32,901 bases of DNA from JBCBSS01 sp039819065. GTDB taxonomy: Bacteria; Bacteroidota; Bacteroidia; Cytophagales; Cyclobacteriaceae. Both the position numbers and the translations under genes were made by a program. Shown here piece by piece: positions 8,806 through 16,078 of the stretch. The first letter of the stretch is position 1. Every line of letters starts with the position of its first letter. Where the stretch lies: contig JBCBSS010000085.1 of the NCBI GenBank assembly GCA_039819065.1, forward strand, positions 1-32,901, in the 5' to 3' direction. The notes under the pieces were generated by a model. That model was not told the DNA's origin and made no database searches. It worked only from the letters and a program-made list of their open reading frames with translations.

Positions 8806-9639
8806 ATGGCTACTATCACAGCAAAAGACGTTAACAAACTTAGACAAATGACTGGTGCAGGTATGATGGACTGCAAAAAAGCACTAGTTGAAGCTGATGG
8901 TGATTTCGACAAAGCAGTAGAAATACTAAGGAAAAAGGGACAAAAAGTTTCTGCCTCCAGGGCTGATAGAGACGCTAAGGAAGGTTCTGTTTTCACTAAG
9001 ACTAGCGAAGACGGAAGCGAAGGTATATTAGTCGCGCTTAACTGTGAAACTGACTTCGTTGGAAAGAACGATGAATTCCTTGGTTTAGGTAAGGCGATTC
9101 TAGACGTAGCTTTTACGGAAAAGCCTGCTGATAAAGAAGCGCTTCTTGAAGCCAAAATTGGAGACTTCACAGTAGCTCAAAAAATCACTGAGCTAATCGG
9201 TAAAATCGGTGAGAAAATAGAAGTAAGCGAATACGTCACTGTTAAAGGTGAGGCTGTAGTGCCTTATATCCATGCTGGTAACAAGCTTGGTGTTTTAGTG
9301 GCATTAGAAGGAACCAACGGCGTTGATGTAGTGGAAGCTGGTAAGAATGTTGGCATGCAGATCGCTGCTATGAACCCAGTGGCAGTAGATAAAGACGGTG
9401 TTGATGCCAGTGTTGTTGAAAAAGAGCTAGAAATTGGCCGTGAGCAAGCAATAGCAGAGGGTAAGCCTGAAAATATTGTAGATAAAATTGCTCAAGGTAA
9501 GCTTCAAAAGTTCTACAAAGAGAACACACTTCTACAACAAGCTTACGTGAAAGATAATGGTAATTCAGTTTCCCAATATCTTAATAGTGTGAATAAAGGC
9601 TTGACTGTAGTAGACTTCAAAAGAGTTTCTATCGGATAA
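8806..9639 (+). CDS. tsf: Elongation factor Ts
   Basis: EF-Ts is the cytoplasmic nucleotide exchange factor that regenerates EF-Tu-GTP. The 277-residue product shows the N-terminal UBA-like domain with VNKLRQMTGAGMMDCKKAL, then the core with VALNCETDFVGKNDEF, which contacts EF-Tu, and a C-terminal EKELEIGREQAIAEGKPENI helix. It lies about 40 bp after the rpsB terminator, so it should have its own promoter. I could not find a well-spaced one: a TAATTTCG box ends only 2 bp before the ATG. A strong terminator follows. Confidence 0.98.
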   Translation: MATITAKDVNKLRQMTGAGMMDCKKALVEADGDFDKAVEILRKKGQKVSASRADRDAKEGSVFTKTSEDGSEGILVALNCETDFVGKNDEFLGLGKAILDVAFTEKPADKEALLEAKIGDFTVAQKITELIGKIGEKIEVSEYVTVKGEAVVPYIHAGNKLGVLVALEGTNGVDVVEAGKNVGMQIAAMNPVAVDKDGVDASVVEKELEIGREQAIAEGKPENIVDKIAQGKLQKFYKENTLLQQAYVKDNGNSVSQYLNSVNKGLTVVDFKRVSIG

Positions 9640-9665
9640 TCAAACCCGATGATAAGTAATAAGAA

Positions 9666-9691
9666 CCAGACCCTTACGGTCTGGTTTTTTT
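9666..9691 (+). terminator. Intrinsic terminator after tsf
   Basis: CCAGACC (9666-9672) and GGTCTGG (9678-9684) form a 7-bp stem with a CTTAC loop, followed by seven T (9685-9691). The gene on the other side converges, so the hairpin may also serve it, but the minus-strand U-tract is interrupted and weak. Confidence 0.92.
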
Positions 9692-9741
9692 GCTTTCAGG
9701 TGAATAGGAACAAAGCGTGAATGAGCCAATGGTAATCCAGG

Positions 9742-10644
9742 TTAAATAACCGCTTCACAGTATTTAGGTATCACCGCGTGGAATGCCTCTCTTAGTTTAT
9801 CCAGGGTTGATTCATTCGACTGACTCTCGATTACCCTTCCATCAATCTCCTTAACCGGTGTCAGTTCCCCCATAGTGCCGGTAGCAAATACTTCATCAGC
9901 ATTGTAAAACTCAGATAAGGATAAATTCCTTTCTATCACTGAGACACCCGTTTCACGTGCAATGTCGATCACCATCCCGCGAGTAATGCCATTAAGGCAA
10001 GCGTCAGCTTGAGGGGTATATAATACGCCCTTCTTGATCATGAAAAGATTGGTGTCATTTAGCTCAGAAACAAAGCCATTATCATCCAACATGATGGCAG
10101 CATCAACACCACTCACATTAGCCTGAATTTTAGCGAGAATGTTATTTAACAGATTGTTATGATGGATTTTGGAGTCCAGAAACTGAGGGCTATTCCTTCT
10201 GATAGAGCTGGAAATTACCTTGATGCCAGTAGCATTGTCATAGACGAGGGGTTTCCATTCTGCCAGCACGATCAAGCAGCAACCATTCTGGTTCAATCTC
10301 GGGTCCATGCCGGAAGTGACTTTGATACCCCTGGTAAGCGTAAGCCGGATGTGGGTTTCCTCGGTCATGCCGTTAACATTCAACGTTTCTGATATGGCCT
10401 TCTTAATAGACGTTTTCTCCGGAATACCTTCGAAAGAGAGTGCCTTGGCTGAATAGTGAAGCCTAGATAAATGTTGATCGAGACAGAAAATACCTTCCCT
10501 ATATAACCTTAATCCTTCCCATACCGCATCTCCACCTTGTACCACACTGTCAAAAACGGAAACTTTGGCGTCTTCACGTGATAATATTGCTCCACCGACA
10601 TGAACCTTGATGTCAGTGTTTTTGGGATTGAACTGCTGTAACAT
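9742..10644 (-). CDS. Class IV PLP aminotransferase (BCAT/D-amino-acid transaminase-like)
   Basis: The 300-residue fold-type IV PLP enzyme exchanges amino groups between an amino acid and a 2-oxo acid, or acts as a related lyase. The Schiff-base lysine is K159 in LDSKIHHNNLLNNILAK. The cofactor-ring glutamate is E194 in SELNDTNLF, and TPQADACLNGITRG is the typical phosphate-binding region. It resembles IlvE/Dat/PabC-type proteins, and sequence alone does not settle the substrate. The gene begins 2 bp after a sulfotransferase-like gene, so the two are co-expressed. Plants encode branched-chain-aminotransferase-like proteins that, as I recall, carry a sulfotransferase-like P-loop domain before this same fold, which supports a joint role. 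No valine/isoleucine pathway genes are nearby, so ilvE is not assigned. Confidence 0.88.
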   Translation of the reverse strand: MLQQFNPKNTDIKVHVGGAILSREDAKVSVFDSVVQGGDAVWEGLRLYREGIFCLDQHLSRLHYSAKALSFEGIPEKTSIKKAISETLNVNGMTEETHIRLTLTRGIKVTSGMDPRLNQNGCCLIVLAEWKPLVYDNATGIKVISSSIRRNSPQFLDSKIHHNNLLNNILAKIQANVSGVDAAIMLDDNGFVSELNDTNLFMIKKGVLYTPQADACLNGITRGMVIDIARETGVSVIERNLSLSEFYNADEVFATGTMGELTPVKEIDGRVIESQSNESTLDKLREAFHAVIPKYCEAVI

Positions 10645-10646
10645 AC

Positions 10647-11363
10647 TTAAGCTTTTATGGCGTGTTGAAATAAGGTTTGGTAATAGGGTTTGGCTTCTTC
10701 ATATAATGCATAGCAATGGTCAGGCAAATCTCTTGAACTTGTCTTTTGGGTACTGAAACCTGTAGACTTATGAACATTTTCATACCAGTATTTTGCCCAA
10801 ACACCGTCCTCAGCCCTCGCTCCGGCCGGCCACTGGAGCATGCGCTCATCGAACAGAATTTCGATTGCTTCGCACATTGATTTCAAGATTTTCTCAGGGT
10901 CTTTTAGTAATTCCCCTGAGTCCAGCACAACGGGAGTTTTGGAATGGCTACTTTCTATCGTCTCATAAAGTTCAACTTGTCGAGATAGCCCAATATCCGT
11001 CATGGTTGGATTAGGAATCACCTTGGCAAAAGAAGCGATCAGTTGGTGTGGGTTTCTAATCAAAAAGATATTTGTGAAGCCTTCGAGGATTGTTGTATCA
11101 AAACCAACCATATGATGTGCCATGCTCTTAACGAACAAATGGGTGGATTTTGATTCTTCCGATAGAATAAGGTTGTGAACTTCATTGGCCGAAGGAGGCA
11201 AGCTTTCAATGATTTCTTCCCTGCCAGGGTGGTCAGCACCGCTATATTTGAGATAGTAGCTGTAATACGGCTCGTCAATCACTTTTGTATCATTCCTTTG
11301 TGCGAACGAGTACATTAGCGCTGTCGATACGTTTCTAGGGCTAGAGAGTAAATTGATGACCAT
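10647..11363 (-). CDS. Sulfotransferase-like P-loop protein
   Basis: The 238-residue protein begins with a sulfotransferase-type 5'-phosphosulfate-binding loop, LLSSPRNVSTALM (residues 5-17). It has a second PAPS-binding signature, NIFLIRNPHQLIASF, in the middle. Sulfotransferases move sulfate from PAPS to hydroxyl or amine groups, but many short bacterial relatives have unknown substrates and may bind other nucleotides. No signal peptide or membrane helix is visible, so it is cytoplasmic. It is the upstream gene of a two-gene unit with a class IV aminotransferase (2 bp gap). The palindromic element upstream lies between it and the end of the sulfur-assimilation operon. The family call is good; the reaction is unknown. 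Confidence 0.8.
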   Translation of the reverse strand: MVINLLSSPRNVSTALMYSFAQRNDTKVIDEPYYSYYLKYSGADHPGREEIIESLPPSANEVHNLILSEESKSTHLFVKSMAHHMVGFDTTILEGFTNIFLIRNPHQLIASFAKVIPNPTMTDIGLSRQVELYETIESSHSKTPVVLDSGELLKDPEKILKSMCEAIEILFDERMLQWPAGARAEDGVWAKYWYENVHKSTGFSTQKTSSRDLPDHCYALYEEAKPYYQTLFQHAIKA

Positions 11364-11714
11364 GTACGGCTTGATTTACGCTAGTAAATGAAATTCAATA
11401 ACAATTTATGGTATTCCAGTTGCTTTAATTCAACCTAATACCAAAAACTTTTAAGCCTGAACTCGGGATAACCAAGTCCCAAAACTTTTAAAAAAACAGT
11501 CATATCGCAGTGAAACGGAGATATCTTTCTCTCTAAAGAATTAGTTACCATCATTCTATCACAGATTTTGCCAAGAAAGATTTCTCTCAAGTTCGAAAAG
11601 ACTGTTTTTTAAAGTTTTGGGTAAAAACTTTATCTGTCTTACGCCGAACTCAGGTTTTAAGCCTAAGATGTCACCTTGATTCTACGTGTGGATCAATGCT
11701 TTTATGATCGACTT
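11364..11714. repeat. 351-bp gap holding a ~216-bp palindromic element with 10-bp direct repeats
   Basis: No coding sequence is supported here. TTTTAAGCCT occurs at 11449-11458 and again at 11655-11664. Between the two copies, arms facing each other are near-complementary: CCCAAAACTT... (11478-11501) against ...AAGTTTTGGG (11600-11621), with two single-base bulges. Further imperfect pairing continues inward (GATATCTTTCTCT against AGAAAGATTTCTC) and outward (CCTGAACTCGG against CCGAACTCAGG). The whole could fold into one long hairpin. A decayed MITE-like insertion with 10-bp target duplications fits, and so does a large bidirectional terminator between the operon end and the next transcript. 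No transposase is present. Confidence 0.6.
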
Positions 11715-12413
11715 CTATAAATGCAGACCGCATTCAGTTTTGGTAGAGCCTGACCACCTACCAGACCTGCCTTGACCTTTTTTAGTACATTGCTGGCAGC
11801 CCAAAGAATCATATCCCTGCCTTTTAAGTGGATGTTCAGGTATTTCAAAGACTTCCTGAAGCGTTGCTAATTCATTGGTACTGATATCGATGAGAGGATA
11901 GAACTTGGTGATTTCTTTTCCCTGCTCGAAAATATTCAACTCACTTCGGTTCTTATTCTGAAAGCCCATTAACCCAGATATCCAAATGCTGTGATTTCTT
12001 TTGAGAGGCTCCAATGGTGATACTTTGTTTATGGAGCAGCATAAATCAGGAGAGGTTAACCATGTTTTATTATGCCTTGTGATCAGATGCTCATTTTTAT
12101 CGGGATAAACTTCAATGACATTTAAGCCGTACAAATCAGCTAGCTTGTTTTTATAGGCAATAGTTTCTTCGAAAAGATACTTTGTGTTAATGAAATAAAC
12201 CGGATGTTCTGGCTTCACCTTACTTAACAAGCACAGCAGAACAGCCGACGTAGTTCCAAACGAGGAAGTAATTAATATTTCATTTTCATCATGCTCATCA
12301 AACAGTTTTTTCATTCGATCCAAAGGGTGCAATTTTTGATACCCCTCGCTAACTATTTGATGAGACATCTTAGTTATCTGTTCTACTGGATACAAGGCTT
12401 GATGTGTATTCAT
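11715..12413 (-). CDS. cysH: Assimilatory APS reductase (phosphoadenylyl/adenylyl-sulfate reductase family)
   Basis: The enzyme reduces activated sulfate (APS or PAPS) to sulfite using thioredoxin or glutathione. The 232-residue protein has the PP-loop SSFGTTSA (50-57) and the catalytic C-terminal ECGLH with C228. It also has the cysteine pairs C125-C126 (CCSINKVSPL) and C206/C209 (GCQQC), which bind a [4Fe-4S] cluster and mark the APS-preferring subtype. It is the last gene of the sulfur operon. The ATG at 12413 overlaps the preceding gene by 44 bp; an ATG at 12368 (residue 16, MSHQIV), one base after the upstream stop, is an equally good and neater start. No ATP sulfurylase or APS kinase is in the window. 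Confidence 0.93.
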   Translation of the reverse strand: MNTHQALYPVEQITKMSHQIVSEGYQKLHPLDRMKKLFDEHDENEILITSSFGTTSAVLLCLLSKVKPEHPVYFINTKYLFEETIAYKNKLADLYGLNVIEVYPDKNEHLITRHNKTWLTSPDLCCSINKVSPLEPLKRNHSIWISGLMGFQNKNRSELNIFEQGKEITKFYPLIDISTNELATLQEVFEIPEHPLKRQGYDSLGCQQCTKKGQGRSGRWSGSTKTECGLHL

Positions 12414-12972
12414 TGAGTTTCTTCACTTTATAGGCGAAATCACCTTTTAATGTGTCTCTGATACTTTTGAGGTTCGATAGTAGGTCATCCGTATTATCAG
12501 GGAGTATTTCCTCAAGTACTTCCCTGAACCTTTTAGCAAAGGTTGGTGACTGACCATTAGTGGATATCCCCACTTTGAGGTTCCCTTTTTTGACGGTAGA
12601 ACCAAGGTAGAAATCACACAGATCAGGGGTGTCGGCTACATTGGTCAGGATACCTTTCTTAGCCGTTTTCTTCTTAACCTTTTCATGCAAGGCTCTACTG
12701 TCAGTGGCTAGAATGACCAGGTTTTTACCTTTCAAATCCCAAGACCTGAAACCCCTTTTAATGATCTTGATATGTTGACTTGACTGGCTCAATGCTTCTA
12801 CCTCAGGCTTGAAAGTCTTGGATACAATGGTCACCTTGGCATGAGGATCATTTTTCAGTAGTGCTTCAAGTTTTTCTAGCCCCACATTGCCACCACCTAC
12901 CAATAGCGTTTCTATTTCCCTTAACTTCAGGAATACAGGAAACAAAACGTTGCCTTCTTTTACTGTGCTCAT
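12370..12972 (-). CDS. Siroheme synthase, precorrin-2 dehydrogenase/ferrochelatase domain
   Basis: The 200-residue protein matches the N-terminal (Met8p-like) part of CysG. It has an NAD-binding Rossmann motif, LLVGGGNVGLEKLEALL, near residues 18-34, then the LVILATDSRALHEKV region and the ISTNGQSPTFAKRFREVLEE helix near 140-158. It oxidises precorrin-2 to sirohydrochlorin and probably inserts Fe2+, giving siroheme for the sulfite reductase encoded two genes upstream. It overlaps cobA by 4 bp (ATGA) and runs into cysH, so all three are translationally linked. The separate cobA and Met8-like genes replace the fused CysG of enterics. Confidence 0.92.
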   Translation of the reverse strand: MSTVKEGNVLFPVFLKLREIETLLVGGGNVGLEKLEALLKNDPHAKVTIVSKTFKPEVEALSQSSQHIKIIKRGFRSWDLKGKNLVILATDSRALHEKVKKKTAKKGILTNVADTPDLCDFYLGSTVKKGNLKVGISTNGQSPTFAKRFREVLEEILPDNTDDLLSNLKSIRDTLKGDFAYKVKKLNEYTSSLVSSRTDN

Positions 12973-13733
12973 AGCTTTTCTTCTATCACTGAATTAACAT
13001 TCTCGACCAATTCGTAAAAATCCTTGTGCGTACCAACAGATTCGCCGATCACGATGATAGCCGGGGCTTCTACACGCTCTTCTTTTTTCTTTTTGAGTAG
13101 TGTATCTACTTCTCCTAAAATCACTTTCCCTTCTGGTAAAGAACCTTTAGAAATGATAGCTGCGGGGATATGTCCCTTACCATGGAGTTGGAATAGCTTA
13201 ACGATCTGATCCAGCTTTCTGAGCCCCATTAGAATGACAGCCGTAGCCGAAGACTGTGCCATCAGTGAGATGTCCTTCGATAATGACCCGTCGCTTTTTG
13301 TGGCTGTCACTACCCAGAAACTTTCATTGACGCCTCTTCTGGTTAAAGGGATGCCATAGTTGCCCGGAGTAGTGATGCTGGATACGCCATTTACAATCTC
13401 AGTTGGTATATCAAATACTTCCGCATACTCCATTTCTTCTTTCCCACGGCCGAAAATAAAAGGATCACCACCCTTCAATCTTACTACATGACCATGGGAC
13501 AACGCATTATCGACGATCAACTGATTGATCTCATCCTGAGAATAGGAGTGGGCACCAGCTCTCTTTCCTACATATACTTTTTTTGCATTCGATTTGGCAT
13601 ATTGGAGCAAATCAGGGTGTACAAGCGCATCGTAAAGTATTACATCAGCAGAAGCCAATGCTTTTATTCCCTTTACCGTAATTAAATCAGGATCACCTGG
13701 GCCTGCACCTACTAAAGTTAATTTGGGGTTCAT
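12969..13733 (-). CDS. cobA: Uroporphyrinogen-III C-methyltransferase
   Basis: The enzyme adds two SAM-derived methyl groups to uroporphyrinogen III to make precorrin-2, the branch point to siroheme. The 254-residue protein has the SAM-binding GAGPGDPDLITVKG at the N-terminus, VRLKGGDPFIFGRGKEE near 84-100, and the EIVNGVSSITTPGNYGIPLTRRG signature around 112-134. It lies 3 bp after the sulfite reductase gene and overlaps the Met8-like gene by 4 bp. No cobalamin genes are near, so siroheme supply for the reductase is the obvious job. Some annotators would call it sumT. Confidence 0.95.
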   Translation of the reverse strand: MNPKLTLVGAGPGDPDLITVKGIKALASADVILYDALVHPDLLQYAKSNAKKVYVGKRAGAHSYSQDEINQLIVDNALSHGHVVRLKGGDPFIFGRGKEEMEYAEVFDIPTEIVNGVSSITTPGNYGIPLTRRGVNESFWVVTATKSDGSLSKDISLMAQSSATAVILMGLRKLDQIVKLFQLHGKGHIPAAIISKGSLPEGKVILGEVDTLLKKKKEERVEAPAIIVIGESVGTHKDFYELVENVNSVIEEKL

Positions 13734-13736
13734 ATC

Positions 13737-15884
13737 TTAAGCTTTATAAAAATCTTTAACTACTAATTTTTCTTCTTGCACACTATCCTTAGCCACTTGT
13801 GCATTGCGATAGGCTTTTACCTTTTCCAGGAAATACTCCGATTGCTGCAGGTAAGTCTTAGCAAACTCTTGTGTCGCCTCATTTTTATTGATTTGGAGTA
13901 CCAGTTCCTCGAAATTCTGGATGACGCTGAAATCGCCAGACTCTACAAAGGTTTTTTGGAAGTCGTTGATGATCTTATTGTGCGTGTTGCAAGCGATATC
14001 TTGACTCAAAAGCAAGGCCTTGGCCGCTACCACAAAAACGCTATAACTGTAATAAATGGCAGCCGAATAAGCGCCCTCATCAAGTGTTTGCTTGGCTAAT
14101 GTCTGCTTATCATCAGCGTCTTTGATTATCGTACCGATCACGTCGAGTACCACTCCGGCACATTCACCCGTTCCGATTTCAGGGACAAAACTCTCAGTGC
14201 TACCCCAATCGACGTACTCATCTGCATGAACTTCCGACTTATCCGCTAGATGTTTGAGAATACCATAAAAATATCTACCTCCTTTTCTAAGGAAGAAATC
14301 GTTGAAATACTCATTTTCTTCAGATTCATTTTCATAAGCCGTCAGTATTTCGCGAAGTGCGTTGGGTATCCTTTTACTAGGCAATTTGATCACTTTTTCT
14401 GCGATAAAGCTGCGACCATCAGGCGCGACACCACCACCCATTACTACTTGCATGGCTGGTATTACGAGATTACCATTTTTAATAGAGCTGCCATGAAACC
14501 CTATGTTGGCTATCATGTGCTGGCCGCAAGAGTTCATACATCCACTGATCTTGATGCCCAGATGAGTGTCATTGATCAATTGAGGGAATTCCTGATTGAT
14601 CACTTTCTCTAGTTCTACCGATATGGCAGTACTATTACTCACGGCTAGGTTACAAGTGTCAGTACCAGGGCAAGCCGTTATATCAGCAATAGAACCGAAT
14701 CCCGGCTCTGCTAAACCAATTTCATTCAGTTGATTAAAGAGTATAGGCAGTGCGGCTTCTGGTACATACTTTAATAAAAGTCCCTGATTTATGGTGATTC
14801 TTATATCGTTGGCGGCATACTTATCGACTAAATCGGCCAGTACTTGTGCATTATCAGAAGAGATATTGCCAAGCAGTAATTTGATCTGTACAGCATAGGC
14901 GCCTTTCTGCTCCTGCTCGAATACATTGGTTTCTAGCCATTTTTCATACTTTGCCCGATCTGTGACCTCTACTTTTTCTACCTGATCTATAACCGGGGCC
15001 GTTGCTTGAGGTACCAGGTTGTGATCTACAGGATAAGAGTGATAAGGAAGTGCCTTTCTTTCTTCATTTACTAGCTCAAGAAATTTTTCAATCCCCAGGC
15101 CTCTCTTTGGCTCAATGAGGTATTTCATTCTGGCCTTATTGCGATTGGCTCTCTCGCCATGCCGATCGAATACCCTTAAACCAGCTTCTATGAAAGGGAT
15201 GACCTGATCTTCAGGAAGAAATTCGAATGCGGTCTGTGCCATGAACGGCTGTGCGCCAAGCCCACCACCGATGACCACTTTAAAGCCTCTTTGATTGTCT
15301 TTAATTCTAGGGATGAAGCCAAAGTCATGAATATAAGTGAAGGCTGCATCTTTCTCATTGGATGAAAAAGCCATTTTAATTTTGCGTCCCATTTCCTGGC
15401 AGATTGGGTTGCGCAGGAAGTATTGAAAAACAGCTTCAGCATACGGGGTAACATCGAATGGTTCATTGGGATCTATACCTGCATAAGGTGAAGCTGTTAT
15501 ATTCCTAACCGTATTGCCACAAGCCTCACGGGCGGTAACACCCACTTCCTCCAATTTAACCCATATTTCGGGCGTATCCTCTAGCTTAATGTAGTGCAAC
15601 TGGATGTTCTGCCGTGTGGTTGTGTGCAGGTTGCCATTTGTGTATTCATCAGATATATCCGCTATCCGACGCAACTGATCCGTGGTGAGTTTCCCATAAG
15701 GCAACTTGGTGCGAAACATTTGGACACCTGCTTGCCTTTGTCCATAAACTCCCCTGGTCAGTCTGAATAGCTTGAACCTTTCTTCATCAATTTCGAGATT
15801 GTTAAACCTCTCAATCTTCTCTTCAAGCTCAATAATGTCTTTTTGAGCTGCCTTTGAGATTTTGTCGTTTAGTGTCACTGTCAT
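13737..15884 (-). CDS. Ferredoxin-dependent siroheme sulfite (nitrite/sulfite) reductase with C-terminal HEPN-like extension
   Basis: The enzyme carries out six-electron reduction of sulfite to sulfide with siroheme and a [4Fe-4S] cluster. From the ATG at 15884 it is 715 residues; the frame is open to 15947, but that would run through the terminator hairpin, so the ATG beginning MTVTLNDK is chosen. Cluster ligands are C405/C411 in TACPGTDTCN and C449/C453 in SGCMNSCGQH. The two duplicated ferredoxin-type half-domains run to about residue 570. The last ~130 residues are helical (DEGAYSAAIYYSYSVFVVAAKALL, then helices to the end) and look HEPN-like. Motif alone cannot separate sulfite from nitrite reductase, but the flanking sulfur genes decide for sulfite. 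Expression is probably gated by the attenuator directly upstream. Confidence 0.92.
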   Translation of the reverse strand: MTVTLNDKISKAAQKDIIELEEKIERFNNLEIDEERFKLFRLTRGVYGQRQAGVQMFRTKLPYGKLTTDQLRRIADISDEYTNGNLHTTTRQNIQLHYIKLEDTPEIWVKLEEVGVTAREACGNTVRNITASPYAGIDPNEPFDVTPYAEAVFQYFLRNPICQEMGRKIKMAFSSNEKDAAFTYIHDFGFIPRIKDNQRGFKVVIGGGLGAQPFMAQTAFEFLPEDQVIPFIEAGLRVFDRHGERANRNKARMKYLIEPKRGLGIEKFLELVNEERKALPYHSYPVDHNLVPQATAPVIDQVEKVEVTDRAKYEKWLETNVFEQEQKGAYAVQIKLLLGNISSDNAQVLADLVDKYAANDIRITINQGLLLKYVPEAALPILFNQLNEIGLAEPGFGSIADITACPGTDTCNLAVSNSTAISVELEKVINQEFPQLINDTHLGIKISGCMNSCGQHMIANIGFHGSSIKNGNLVIPAMQVVMGGGVAPDGRSFIAEKVIKLPSKRIPNALREILTAYENESEENEYFNDFFLRKGGRYFYGILKHLADKSEVHADEYVDWGSTESFVPEIGTGECAGVVLDVIGTIIKDADDKQTLAKQTLDEGAYSAAIYYSYSVFVVAAKALLLSQDIACNTHNKIINDFQKTFVESGDFSVIQNFEELVLQINKNEATQEFAKTYLQQSEYFLEKVKAYRNAQVAKDSVQEEKLVVKDFYKA

Positions 15885-15904
15885 TTTCTTAATTTTTTTC
15901 AAAC

Positions 15905-15935
15905 AAAAAGCCCCTACCACATCGTGGCAGGGGCT
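15905..15935 (-). terminator. Attenuator terminator in the sulfite reductase leader
   Basis: On the minus strand AGCCCCTGCCAC (15935-15924) pairs over 12 bp with GTGGTAGGGGCT (15920-15909), with one G-U pair and a GAT loop, followed by TTTTT (15909-15905) and GTTTG. The hairpin is 20 nt before the sulfite reductase ATG and inside the operon, so it must be conditional. Its 5' arm contains CTGCCACG, which is perfectly complementary to CGTGGCAG inside leader A. Confidence 0.92.
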
Positions 15936-15963
15936 CTTATTTCGCATTAATATATACTATGAG

Positions 15964-16077
15964 TTAATGTCTGAATAAAGCATTTCTTCTGCCACGCAAA
16001 ATTGCGTTACAACAACAGCAACAGTTGCAACAACACTTGGCAGTAGAGCAGGTCATATTTTGCTTTTTCAAATTCAT
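15964..16077 (-). CDS. Leader A: cysteine-rich leader peptide (37 aa) before sulfite reductase
   Basis: This short ORF starts ATG at 16077, one nucleotide after the metZ stop (TAA-A-ATG), and ends TAA at 15964. Codons 15-23 read Cys-Cys-Cys-Asn-Cys-Cys-Cys-Cys-Cys (TGT/TGC), with another Cys at codon 10. The tail is basic (LRGRRN). After the Cys block come ACGCAA-TT-TTGCGT (16007-15994), a self-complementary hairpin, and CGTGGCAG (15996-15989), which pairs exactly with the 5' arm of the terminator. This is the arrangement of amino-acid attenuators: ribosomes stalled on Cys codons would free CGTGGCAG to break the terminator. It shares AKCCC with leader B. A second in-frame ATG is at 16056. A cysteine-rich metal-binding peptide is the alternative, but the RNA structure argues against it. 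Confidence 0.85.
   Translation of the reverse strand: MNLKKQNMTCSTAKCCCNCCCCCNAILRGRRNALFRH
15989..16007 (-). promoter_or_regulatory. Antiterminator and competing hairpin within leader A
   Basis: ACGCAA and TTGCGT (16007-15994, TT between) form a 6-bp hairpin just after the Cys block. CGTGGCAG (15996-15989) overlaps its 3' arm and is the reverse complement of CTGCCACG (15930-15923) in the terminator. The three states needed for classical attenuation are therefore all present. Pairing energies were not computed. Confidence 0.75.
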
Positions 16078-16078
16078 T

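Noticed and set aside
13737..15884. Assignment as a dedicated nitrite reductase
   Set aside because: Motifs do not discriminate, but the flanking APS reductase, sulfhydrylase and poly-Cys leaders point to sulfite as substrate.
15885..15947. Upstream ATG at 15947 as the sulfite reductase start
   Set aside because: It would place the coding sequence through the 12-bp terminator hairpin and add 21 residues unlike the family; the ATG at 15884 gives the normal N-terminus.
15964..16077. Cysteine-rich ORF as a metallothionein-like metal-binding peptide
   Set aside because: The Cys codons are one uninterrupted block rather than CxC/CxxC spacing, and the following bases encode an antiterminator complementary to a terminator. 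The leader role explains both.
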